The notes under the pieces: generated by a model
Seen by the model: only the letters and a program-made list of their open reading frames with translations
Databases searched by the model: none
What the model was told of the DNA's origin: nothing
Translations under genes and position numbers: made by a program
Shown here: piece by piece, positions 1 through 9,200 of the stretch
How the letters are laid out: the number at the start of each line of letters is the position of its first letter
Numbering within the stretch: the stretch's first letter is position 1
Source of the DNA: Thermoplasmata archaeon
GTDB lineage: Archaea > Thermoplasmatota > Thermoplasmata > Thermoplasmatales > Thermoplasmataceae
NCBI GenBank assembly: GCA_021820405.1
Contig: JAKADQ010000004.1
Span: forward strand, 1-37,817
Reading direction: 5' to 3'
DNA length: 37,817 nt

Positions 1-8
1 TTGGGTAC

Positions 9-350
9 ATGGACAAAGATGGCTACTTCTTTATTGTCGACAGGAAGAAGGATATGATAATTCGCGGTGGCGAAAACGTGTACCCCAAGGAGATTGAAAA
101 CCTTATCAGCACCATGCCCGAAGTTTCAGAGGTGGCCGTAGTGGGCAAACCTGATAACACGTATGGCGAGGAGGTAGTCGCGTTCGTTGTGAAGAGGAAA
201 TCTTGCCTAACCGACCGGGAAGTGGTTGAATTCTGCAAAACCAATATTGCCTGGTACAAGTGCCCAAAGGAGATATTCTTTGTTGATGAGCTTCCAAAGA
301 ACTCAGTTGGAAAGATCCAGAAAAACGATCTTAGGCAGAGGCTGAAGTAG
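9..350 (+). CDS. AMP-dependent acyl-CoA synthetase/ligase, C-terminal part (5' end truncated by the window)
   Basis: ORF reads GYFFIVDRKKDMIIRGGENVYPKEIE...LPKNSVGKIQKNDLRQRLK, the C-terminal A8-A10 motifs of the ANL superfamily. Confidence 0.93.
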   Translation: MDKDGYFFIVDRKKDMIIRGGENVYPKEIENLISTMPEVSEVAVVGKPDNTYGEEVVAFVVKRKSCLTDREVVEFCKTNIAWYKCPKEIFFVDELPKNSVGKIQKNDLRQRLK

Positions 351-440
351 ATCCTTGCACTGTTCCTCACAAGGTTCGGGGATCTGCCGAATTCTGGATC
401 TGTTGTGCTGTCTATCGACAGTATGTAAGATTTGATGGCA

Positions 441-521
441 GATCTGAATAGATCGTATAACATAATAAAAAAAGCAATCCCCGAAGCATTCGCTAACGGG
501 ATAGAGGGTGTAGGGTTATAA
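441..521 (+). pseudogene. Short transposase C-terminal relic (ISL3-like DDE)
   Basis: Reads DLNRSYNIIKKAIPEAFANGIEGVGL*, resembling the 'aIpeafangieG(v/l)N' segment of ISL3-type transposases; no remaining ORF. Confidence 0.35.
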
Positions 522-971
522 CCAAGAAGTTTAAGCATCGGATAGATGATAACTTCGAAAGGTGGATGTTAACATGGTTAACAGAAATCGTAACTAACCG
601 GAAATACTTAAAGTGCCATAATGCCCAGATCCCCCACGTGTCTTTAGGATGCTTCGTTATGCATATCAAAGGTGATCCTGGAACTGCTTCTTCCCTTTAT
701 GTATCTCATTCGGACGATTCAAGCTTCACATCGTTTGAATAGGTGCAGCTTGGTGACACGATTTCAGATATTCTCTCTGATCTGAACGTAATCCTGTCAT
801 GCCTGCATATCATTGGATGGCGGACAGCAGTTAATCTGTAATCAACGGATTTCACTACCGTTCTCTCTGTCTTGTAGAGAACAAGCCTGGAACCACCTTT
901 CATGTATATTGTGAATCGGGGTGAGAAGCTGACCTCCATGTTCATTTCAGCCTGAGGAATACTTTGTTCGT

Positions 972-1253
972 TTACTGGTCGTTCCCTATTATGACCTTCG
1001 CTATGGCCCATGTATCATATTCAATCCCGATCTTCTTCAGTATAGATCCAATCTCCCCCTGGCTTATTCCCTTCTTCAACAATATCTGGGCATATTGAAG
1101 GAGAAGTTCAGGTTCTATCTCGTTCTTTGACTTTGGTGATTTCCGAGGGTATCCGATCTACTTCCTCACAGGCTTTCCATTTGCCCATGTTTCATCCACA
1201 CATGTGTAATAGGAATGCCAGTTCTTTGTCGTTTTATTGATTGCCTTTGTCAT
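972..1253 (-). pseudogene. Degraded IS-associated ORF with in-frame stop
   Basis: Minus strand reads MTKAINKTTKNWHSYYTCVDETWANGKPVRK*IGYPRKSPKSKNEIEPELLLQYAQILLKKGISQGEIGSILKKIGIEYDTWAIAKVIIGNDQ*; TAG at 1158-1160. Confidence 0.45.
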
Positions 1254-1339
1254 ACTACACTATAATTACTATGTAGCATATAGATCTCCATATATCCAGC
1301 TAAACAGTGAATAAATTGAATATTAAGATACCAAAATCT

Positions 1340-1625
1340 AATCCTTGATTGCCGTGACGGAGAATTACGACGACGTTCTATGCCTTGCGGCATCTGTTTG
1401 CGTAATGCCCCATGATTTGCGTAGGTTAAGCTTGTGGGTGTACAGTATATGTCTCTGCCCGAATGGCGAGGGCCACGCCCTCGTGCGACATGACTGGCGA
1501 GTGTTGCTCCCTGCAGTCAACTTGCCTATTGCAGCTCGTTTCACGGATGCATGAATACCGCCCATGCCGACGCGCAGTTGCAAGCTCTACTGCTTTAGCT
1601 CGAAGTGGCTGGCAGATTATACTGC
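1340..1625 (+). mobile_element. Probable tnpB 3'-end/right-end scar (IS200/IS605 group)
   Basis: Locally GC-rich; CGAGGGC-CAC-GCCCTCG hairpin at 1467-1483; 16-bp TGCTTTAGCTCGAAGT at 1591-1606 is identical to the end of the decayed tnpB at 14567-14582. Confidence 0.5.
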
Positions 1626-1735
1626 TGTTTTATCTATGAATAGAGCAAAGCATGCATAACTGGATCAGGCACATGGGACTGATCTATTGATCTAACCACC
1701 CTTATATTTAATATATTAAGTTACGTTAAGTATCC

Positions 1736-2668
1736 ATGCGATGGATGGATGTGGATGACGTAGTGTCAACTCGGTGCGTTGTATCTGTATCAGGGGATTC
1801 ACCGCTACTTGATTATTCAGGCAGGCACAAAATATATGCTCCGATAATTGCGCGTAAGGTTGGTGACTCTATGACCCTTATCTTGTCGATGAAGAAGACC
1901 GGAAATCCGGATAGGTTCACGACACTTCTTCCACGCATGTTCCACGCCGAAGATAAAGGCGATTCATGGCTCATCAAGTCCCCGCTAAAGTTGTTCTCTG
2001 AGCTTTCGATCATTGATGAAATTGTTAAAATCCCTTCTGTGATTATGCAGCATCTGTATCTGGAAAATGGAAAACTATTTCTTGATCTAAGATTGCATGA
2101 TTCCAAAACCAACGAGCTTTCCGGCTTTATCATGGATCATCTGGCTGATGGGGAAATCGCTTTAGAATCCCTGGTTCCCGGATCTGGTGCGATATCATTC
2201 CTTACAGAGATGAATTCAAGGATTCCGATCAGCCTGATCAGTTATTCTATACCTGCATTCAATGAAGATCCCATTGAGAGGTGCCTGTCAGCAAATGACA
2301 GCATAGCAGAGATTGAAAAAAAACCAGGTCCTGATTATCGCGCGCTTGTTTTCTCAAAATCTCCAATAACGGATAAGGATGAACTTATAACAATTTCTGA
2401 GGAGGATAATTTATACGAAACCTGTGGAAATAATCCAATATTACAGGAAATAAGGAACTTAGGCAACGATAACTCGATATTTCGCTTAGCGCACTTTCTG
2501 AGGGTCAACGAAGGGAGTCTGGTAGTTTCAGTTTTTGTCCCCGCGCATCAAGCAATGGATTTAATTCGGATAATTGCCAAAATCAGTCATAGTGCAGATA
2601 AACCTACTGTAAAGTTACGTAGTTTCCAAGACTATCGGGAGGATCTCTTTAAGGTAGAAAATATATAG
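1736..2668 (+). CDS. Hypothetical protein, member A of an ~310-aa paralog family
   Basis: ORF with TATA-like AT-rich sequence 25-40 nt upstream; shares ISEEDNLYE..NPILQEIRNLGN..I.RLAHFLRV..GSL...FVPA with 5205-6149 and 11806-12744. Confidence 0.8.
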   Translation: MRWMDVDDVVSTRCVVSVSGDSPLLDYSGRHKIYAPIIARKVGDSMTLILSMKKTGNPDRFTTLLPRMFHAEDKGDSWLIKSPLKLFSELSIIDEIVKIPSVIMQHLYLENGKLFLDLRLHDSKTNELSGFIMDHLADGEIALESLVPGSGAISFLTEMNSRIPISLISYSIPAFNEDPIERCLSANDSIAEIEKKPGPDYRALVFSKSPITDKDELITISEEDNLYETCGNNPILQEIRNLGNDNSIFRLAHFLRVNEGSLVVSVFVPAHQAMDLIRIIAKISHSADKPTVKLRSFQDYREDLFKVENI

Positions 2669-2700
2669 ACCTATGAGTATGTGGAGGGCGATATAATAAA

Positions 2701-3678
2701 ATGATTCTTCGAAACTGTGCTGTACTGGAACTTCATGCGGTTCATCCGAAATTCCTAAAAATAGGTGAAATAAGGGTGGGAGAGCAGGATCACTTCCACG
2801 TAATTGGAAGAGAAGGGGGGAAATGGTTCTTCTACAGGAGGATCGTGCAGGAATTGACTGCCGAGGAAAAGAGAATACTGCAGAAAAACAGCAGTTCTTT
2901 CAACATGACGTTCGATCCTTACTCCCCCTCGAATATAATTAGAATGTCGATCCCGGATTTCCAGGGGCAGTTCTATAATGATATCAACGACATACCTGGA
3001 TGCAGGGTCTCGCCCATTACGCTACAGAGGGCCGGAAGCGTTTATGTCAGCATTGAATTTCATGAAAGTCAATCCCAAAAGGTCAGCGAGAGGATTCTGG
3101 ATTTCGTAACGGAAGAAGCACCCTATGAAAGGAACCTTGTTCATTATGGCTTGAATCCGAGTGGCCTTCCATATTTATTGAATTTGTACCTGTCCTTCGG
3201 GAATGCCCCGAGCAATCTGGCTCTGGTCAAAACCAGGTGGATCATCAACAAGGAAGGGATCGCGTCCGAGAATCAGGGGATCTTCCAGAACAGTGGCGTT
3301 TTTGTTCCCAAACAATTTGTCGATGATGAATCTGACAGGTTGATCTGGAGAATGGATCAGCCGGGAATCATGGGTGATGCACTTCACACTGTTGTGGACG
3401 AGTCTGAACACATAGTCGAGATCAACGTAAGATCAAGATTCTTTTCTGATTTCTATGCCAATGTAATCAGGGGCTATTGCGGAGCTATCTTTTTTGGTCT
3501 TGGGTGCGAGAATGGCACGCTCGTCGACTATTTCATCGTTGAAAGGCAGGCACTGCAACGCTTCCTGGAGGGATTGAACAGACACTGGAACCTGCCGGCA
3601 AGAAAGCATCATTCCAACTACCTGGTGGAGGTGGATGATCTTTCTCGTTGTCGTACCATATCGGAGTTTCCGTTCTGA
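2701..3678 (+). CDS. Hypothetical protein, divergent member B of the paralog family
   Basis: Starts 33 nt after member A; YVSIEFHESQSQKVSERILDFV matches YRIEISFNHVESERVSEIVLLRL of 17167-18114. Confidence 0.75.
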   Translation: MILRNCAVLELHAVHPKFLKIGEIRVGEQDHFHVIGREGGKWFFYRRIVQELTAEEKRILQKNSSSFNMTFDPYSPSNIIRMSIPDFQGQFYNDINDIPGCRVSPITLQRAGSVYVSIEFHESQSQKVSERILDFVTEEAPYERNLVHYGLNPSGLPYLLNLYLSFGNAPSNLALVKTRWIINKEGIASENQGIFQNSGVFVPKQFVDDESDRLIWRMDQPGIMGDALHTVVDESEHIVEINVRSRFFSDFYANVIRGYCGAIFFGLGCENGTLVDYFIVERQALQRFLEGLNRHWNLPARKHHSNYLVEVDDLSRCRTISEFPF

Positions 3679-3734
3679 TCTGAGCGTTCTGCGTGCCTTG
3701 CACTGACTCATACAATTCTAACAACAGCTGAAGG

Positions 3735-3830
3735 AGCGAGGTTAAGACATATTTCACTGCGATATGTTAAGATCCGGCAAAAGGACGAGGTTTCTTAACC
3801 GGATAGAATGTCTATCGAAAATCCGCAAAA
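3735..3830 (+). pseudogene. IS5-type transposase 3' relic
   Basis: VKTYFTAIC* followed by frameshifted cognate of NLVRARFLDRIA; DNA closely matches 26395-26475. Confidence 0.65.
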
Positions 3831-3929
3831 CTACAGGAAAATAAAAGGAAATTGACCTTGCCCCGAAATCTTTTGCGTAACTATGATTGATTCTTGAAAG
3901 CATCATATATATTCAGGGAACTCAGTGAC

Positions 3930-4520
3930 TCATAAGCTATACCAGAGGTTATTATCGAGTCCCCGCAGGGAAATTCCAGAAAGTGCCTCCTTTATCCTTG
4001 AACGAATGTTGGCAATCTTGCCTTCGAATTCCTCATTCGAAATAGGCATTTCCTGGGAATGCGAAAGGATCGCCTTAAAAAGATCTGAAGCCAACCGTTC
4101 ACCACCCTTTTCCTCGGATACTACCCAGATGTCAAATGAGTGCTTAATTACTCCAACCATACTTTTGAAGGCGTAAATCCTGAAATGATCAAAATTATAA
4201 GCTCCGACCCAGTTCCATCCTGGCCCAAATATGGATGAAGCATACAAACCACCCGGTACAACAAGGGTACCAACAGTGCTCAAAACACTCCTGGTTTTGT
4301 TTGGAATGAGGGATTTTCCCATATCGCCTTGCATGCTGGAAATAGCGTCGTTCCATTGAATAATTGTTGAATTATACCCCAAAGCCACCGAAACGGAATG
4401 AAAATTTATCTTTAGACGACTGATCCCAAGACCAATCCCGATCTTTCCCAGATAATTGTTGTTAGCGAAAAGAACGTAGTTATTTCGATCTCCAGCATTG
4501 TCGGTTGATTCATTCATAAT
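3930..4520 (-). CDS. Hypothetical protein; probable start MNESTDNAG
   Basis: ORF; internal Met overlaps the stop of the upstream gene as ATGA, suggesting translational coupling. Confidence 0.65.
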   Translation of the reverse strand: MMNESTDNAGDRNNYVLFANNNYLGKIGIGLGISRLKINFHSVSVALGYNSTIIQWNDAISSMQGDMGKSLIPNKTRSVLSTVGTLVVPGGLYASSIFGPGWNWVGAYNFDHFRIYAFKSMVGVIKHSFDIWVVSEEKGGERLASDLFKAILSHSQEMPISNEEFEGKIANIRSRIKEALSGISLRGLDNNLWYSL

Positions 4521-5065
4521 GTGACACCTGCCATTCCGGAATATCCAGAATACGATAGATTGACTGTTACGCCAGACCATGTAGAAGTTGCGACGGGGTT
4601 TATACTTATCGTGCTGCCAGATATCACTATCTCCCCGTAGAATACATCAAGAATGGCACCATTCGAAATGGTTTGAGTTCCCGAAGCTGCAAAAAATATC
4701 ACATAGCCAGGACCGCTGTTGCTTGAAACCCACACCACGGAGTGACCAGAGCTCTTTGACTGCACGCCAACGTTGCTTGCCCAGGATATTGTATAGCTTC
4801 CTGTCAGCGCTGATGTTAATGTAGAATTCACATATATGCTGATGTGACCTTCATTCATTGAAGTGGGATTGACCGGATCAACGACTAAATTGTAGCCCGC
4901 GGTCACGGAACTAGTTCCAGTGGTATTTCCGTTCGAGGAGAGTTTCACGTTGAGAGTTCCACCGCCGGATTTGCCAGTATGATCCACCACGATATACACA
5001 GACAAAGATACGATTACTATAGCAACAACCAGGATGATTGCCAGGTATTTCTTCTCTACTGCCAT
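4514..5065 (-). CDS. Secreted/membrane-anchored beta-rich protein, pilin-like N-terminus
   Basis: N-terminal KKYLAIILVVAIVIVSLSVYIVV hydrophobic helix followed by a Ser/Thr/Gly-rich ectodomain. Confidence 0.7.
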   Translation of the reverse strand: MAVEKKYLAIILVVAIVIVSLSVYIVVDHTGKSGGGTLNVKLSSNGNTTGTSSVTAGYNLVVDPVNPTSMNEGHISIYVNSTLTSALTGSYTISWASNVGVQSKSSGHSVVWVSSNSGPGYVIFFAASGTQTISNGAILDVFYGEIVISGSTISINPVATSTWSGVTVNLSYSGYSGMAGVTL

Positions 5066-5204
5066 ACATCACCACCTAAAATCTCAATTTTTGTGCATTA
5101 AGTTTAAATAGTAATTCACTAAGTGTCTATTAATCTTTTATGCCAACATGTAAGGTGATGATTGATCGCAATGCTCATCTGTGGGCTCTTCATTTATTAC
5201 CTCA

Positions 5205-6149
5205 TCAGATCTGTTCCCAGAGATTATCGTTCAGGGACCTGCACAGGGTAACTATGACGTTTTTTGGATCATTTTTCCTCGCAACTGAGAAAAGAACTGC
5301 AAGATACTCATCCAGCATTGTTGACGGTATGAAGGCTGTGATCGCAAGATGATGGCCATCCACCCTGACAAAAAGGGCTACTCGCGGGATCTTTCTCTCA
5401 TTGCTCAGTTTCCTGATCTCGAATAAAGTGGGATTTCCAAGCACAGCTTGATATATGTGCTCCTCCTTTGATATCTGAGTAAAACCTTTACCAGAAATAC
5501 CAACCAGATCCTGCCCAGAGTAGACTACCCCGAGGAATGTTTCATAGGAGTCGGTTGCACTTTTTACCTCTATAAGAAGATTTTTTTCGTCTTTGACTTC
5601 AAAGGGCAGATCCTCGTCAGAGGATATTGGAACGCGATAACCGACCACTGTTAATGGCATCATTGATGAAATAGATTTTATACTGTCGATAAAGCCCATT
5701 GCAGGCCCGAGATCAAGAATCTTGGTGGTGCTTTGGTTCTTTGTATACTGTGACAAAAGATCAGATATCTCATCAAGATAATTGTCATGGAACGCAAACC
5801 TGAACTGGAGTGCCCCTGCGGCTACGAATATACCTGATATGACAACTGAGTTCACGGAAACCAGTTTATCGATTATCTTCATTTCTCCAATGTGATTGAT
5901 TCTCTCGTCGATGATGTAGCACTCGCTTTTTTCAACCGCCCTCAGAACCGGCAAGAATGAGCTTATTGCATTGATGTTTGGAGTTTTTTTGCTAACGTAG
6001 GTGCGCAGGTAGGTCTTGTCTTCCTGCATATATAAGAAGGCCGGGAAAATACTCTCTAACTTTGAAAGATACCTGAATGAGGTTGCTTCTTGTGTAAGAG
6101 ACAGCTTGCATGAAAGACCTAATTTATGGTCAACTTCCCGTATTAGCAC
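5205..6149 (-). CDS. Hypothetical protein, member C of the paralog family
   Basis: ISKEEHIYQAVLGNPTLFEIRKLSNERKIPRVALFVRVDGHHLAITAFIP aligns with 1736-2668 and 11806-12744; AT-rich promoter-like sequence just upstream (6150-6190). Confidence 0.8.
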   Translation of the reverse strand: MLIREVDHKLGLSCKLSLTQEATSFRYLSKLESIFPAFLYMQEDKTYLRTYVSKKTPNINAISSFLPVLRAVEKSECYIIDERINHIGEMKIIDKLVSVNSVVISGIFVAAGALQFRFAFHDNYLDEISDLLSQYTKNQSTTKILDLGPAMGFIDSIKSISSMMPLTVVGYRVPISSDEDLPFEVKDEKNLLIEVKSATDSYETFLGVVYSGQDLVGISGKGFTQISKEEHIYQAVLGNPTLFEIRKLSNERKIPRVALFVRVDGHHLAITAFIPSTMLDEYLAVLFSVARKNDPKNVIVTLCRSLNDNLWEQI

Positions 6150-6267
6150 TGTGCCAAAAATGGATGATACATATATATATCTATCTTAACCCCGATTGTT
6201 TTCCCCGTTCAGGTTCACCATTTTTCCTGCAGGTATGTTCAGCATTTTAGCGAGTACAACCGATCTC

Positions 6268-9200
6268 CTAATGCTTCTTTCGCATCACGCTGATAACTGC
6301 AACAACCGCTATAATCGCGACGACTGCACCAACTATTCCGTAGAGCTCAAGAGAGGGAAAAGAAGATGGCACCGGCGTTGTCTTGACAGGATTCAATGTG
6401 ACGTTGAGTTCCTTTGTCTGCCCTGAAGTCAATGTAACGTTGTTGTAGTATGTTATATAGCCTGATTCAGATACCACAATGGAGTAGGTACCACTGGTCT
6501 CACTTGCATTGTACAAGCCGGAGCCCGTTACGCTAACAGAATGTCCGTTGATATCAACGGTTGCATTATGCGGAGTTACTGTTCCAGATATGTATGCGTA
6601 ATGATAGTATATGATAGGTATTGAAACACCATTGCCTTTCACTGATATCGATCCGGAATAGTTGACCGTATAATAATCGGATAAATTGGAGGCACTGAAG
6701 GAATAAGTACCATTTGGTGCTGAAAAAGTCATTACGCTGTTTGTAGAGGAATTCGTCACTCCATTGAATGTCATGGTCCATGAAGTCCCTGAAGGAAGCC
6801 CTGATTCAGTGAATGTGATTGTGTATATCGTATGTTCAACAACCACTGTTGTAGGCACGTTTGTCGAGACCAGCTCTAATTTAATCTTCGAAGTTGAGTT
6901 GCTTTGGAATAGGGCTACCACAACACCGGCATGCATGTCTATATATTCAGTAGCGTTTGAAATGGACGAAGCATATGAAATCTCATCGGTCTTAAAGGTT
7001 CCCATAGACGTGGTGAACGATACGTTTGCTTTTTCCTGCGTGCCAAGTACGCCGCTGTTCAAATCCGAAAGCATACTGGCATTGACCGCAAACGGAAAAC
7101 TGTTCCATGAAAAGTACTGGTAGGAGTTAACTGATGTGTTGCTGCCGAATTTCAGCGTCTCGAGCACATAGACGGTTTCGTTCGTATTGTATACGTTCAC
7201 GATCTTGTAATACGTATAGCCATGCGTAGTCCCAGAGTTATTTGTTATGGAGAAACTAAGGTTGAGGTAGGCTCCATCGAATGCCCATATTGGCGGGGTG
7301 TGTGTAACATTTGCCTGGATAAAATTAGCTGTTTCGGAAACCGGTCCACTCATTGTAAGAGTCGACGGATTGTTTGTTCCCGTGTAGCTTCCCGTACCAG
7401 AGCCGGACCATGAAGAGAATGCATACCCAGAAACGGCTTTCGCAGTAAGAGTCACGCTGCTTCCAGCGGAAAACCAGCTGCTTGATGGCGAAACCGTGCC
7501 TGTGCCGGCCGGACTAACACCCGTAGTGAGGTAATATTGTGTGCTGTAGAACACATTCTCGCTGACATTGGATCCGCTGACGGTGACGGTGCCAGACGAA
7601 GGAGATACAACATACCTTGTTCCCGGTGAACCTGGAACAGGGGTCTCGAGTGTATAGGAATAATTACCATTCGGAACGTAGAATGTGATATTATTCGAAG
7701 TTGAGGTTTCTTCAGTCGCATTCAAAATCACGTACCAGGATGTCCCTGTAAGCAACCCGGATTCCTTGAATTGAACACTATGATCCGTTGTACTAAATGT
7801 GATTGTAGGGACATTCACAGGACTCCCGGAAACATTGAACGATCCTGATGAACTGGATGGTTTCCAGCCAGAAAGAGACGTGGTTACAGTGTATGTGTAA
7901 GATCCGTTGTAAAGACTGAATGTAATGGTTGATGTGGATGAGGAATTATGAACATGACCAGTTGTCGAATTATATACTGATACATACCAGGTGGTCCCCG
8001 TTGGCAAGCCCGTTTCAGTGAAAACGACAGAATATGCCTCAGGAAACACAACATAACGCGTCATAGGAAATCCTGTTACGTTGAATTCGCGATAGGGTGT
8101 AGAAAGTCCGCCAGAAGACCAGGAACCGGAATAATTATACGTTCCATTCGGAAGATAAGCTATCATTGATGACCTGAAAGAGGTGTTGTAATAAGACACG
8201 CTGCTGTTGTAATTGTATGCGTTAGTATTCCAGTAAGCACCCGCAGGAAGGTTCTCCTCCGTGAATGTAATCTTGTAAGTTACAGGAAAGATCACCGTCA
8301 AGTTAAGCGGTGCCCCTGTTACGTTGAACTCGTGATAAGGTGTTGTAACGCCATTAAAATATCCAAAGTAATGATACGTTCCATTTGGGAAATAAGCGAT
8401 CATCGATGAACCGGATGAGAAATTGTAATAATAGACGCCAGAATTAGATGCACGAACACTCCAGTTCGCGCCTGCAGGAAGGTTCTCCTCCGTGAATGTA
8501 ATCTTGTAAGTTACAGGAAAAATCACCGTCAAGTTAAGCGGTGCCCCTGTTACGTTGAACTCGCGCTCGGGTGTTGCAACGCCACTAAAACTTCCAGTGT
8601 AATTATAAGTTCCATTCTGGAGAAAAGCTATCTTTGTAGAACCAGAAGAGGCGTTGTAATAATTTATACTATAATTGTTATCGAAGGCATGAACGCTCCA
8701 GTCCGCACCTGCAGGAAGGTTCTCCTCCGTGAATGTAATCTTGTAAGTTACAGGAAAGATCACCGTCAAGTTAAGCGGTGCCCCTGTTACGTTGAACTCG
8801 CGCTCGGGTGTAGAAAGTCCGCCAGAAGACCAGAAACCGGAATAATTATACGTCCCATTCAGGAGATAAGTGATCATTGATGAACCAGAAGAGGTGTTGT
8901 AATAATACACGCTGCCGTCGTAGTTAGACGCACTAACACTCCAGTCTGCACCCTCAGGGAGGTTCTTCTCAGTGAATGTAATCTTGTATGTTACAGGAAA
9001 GATCACCTTGACGGTTTCTGGAGCAGTATTAACGGTGAACACCCCACTGACCGATGGCCCTGAAAAAATGCCAAAAATGTTCTCACTTGCCCGGTAGTTA
9101 TACCCTCCAGTGGGCAGGTACGCTATCTTGGAAACCGTATTGGAGGCATTAAAATACAAAACGTAATACGAGCTGGGGCTGGTGCTATTGGCCATTAAAA

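Noticed and set aside
23-538. 171-aa minus-strand ORF opposite the acyl-CoA synthetase end
   Set aside because: Antisense shadow of a clearly coding + strand ORF; no recognisable motifs
706-1011. 101-aa minus ORF
   Set aside because: Begins inside the degraded ORF region in a different frame and lacks recognisable domain features; treated as part of IS decay
1345-1380. Possible att copy of the tRNA-Ser 3' end (gccgtgacggagaattacgac)
   Set aside because: Only partial, gapped similarity to gccgcgggagagattcgaact; not convincing as a direct repeat
7452-7721. ORFs antisense or out of frame within the surface-protein gene (also 6764-7123, 8689-8880 and 9605-9820)
   Set aside because: Low-complexity shadow ORFs of the 1262-aa CDS
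8089-9010. Regularly spaced repeats considered as a CRISPR array
   Set aside because: Period ~231-237 bp, in-frame within a protein repeat; no short repeat/unique spacer structure. No CRISPR array seen in the window
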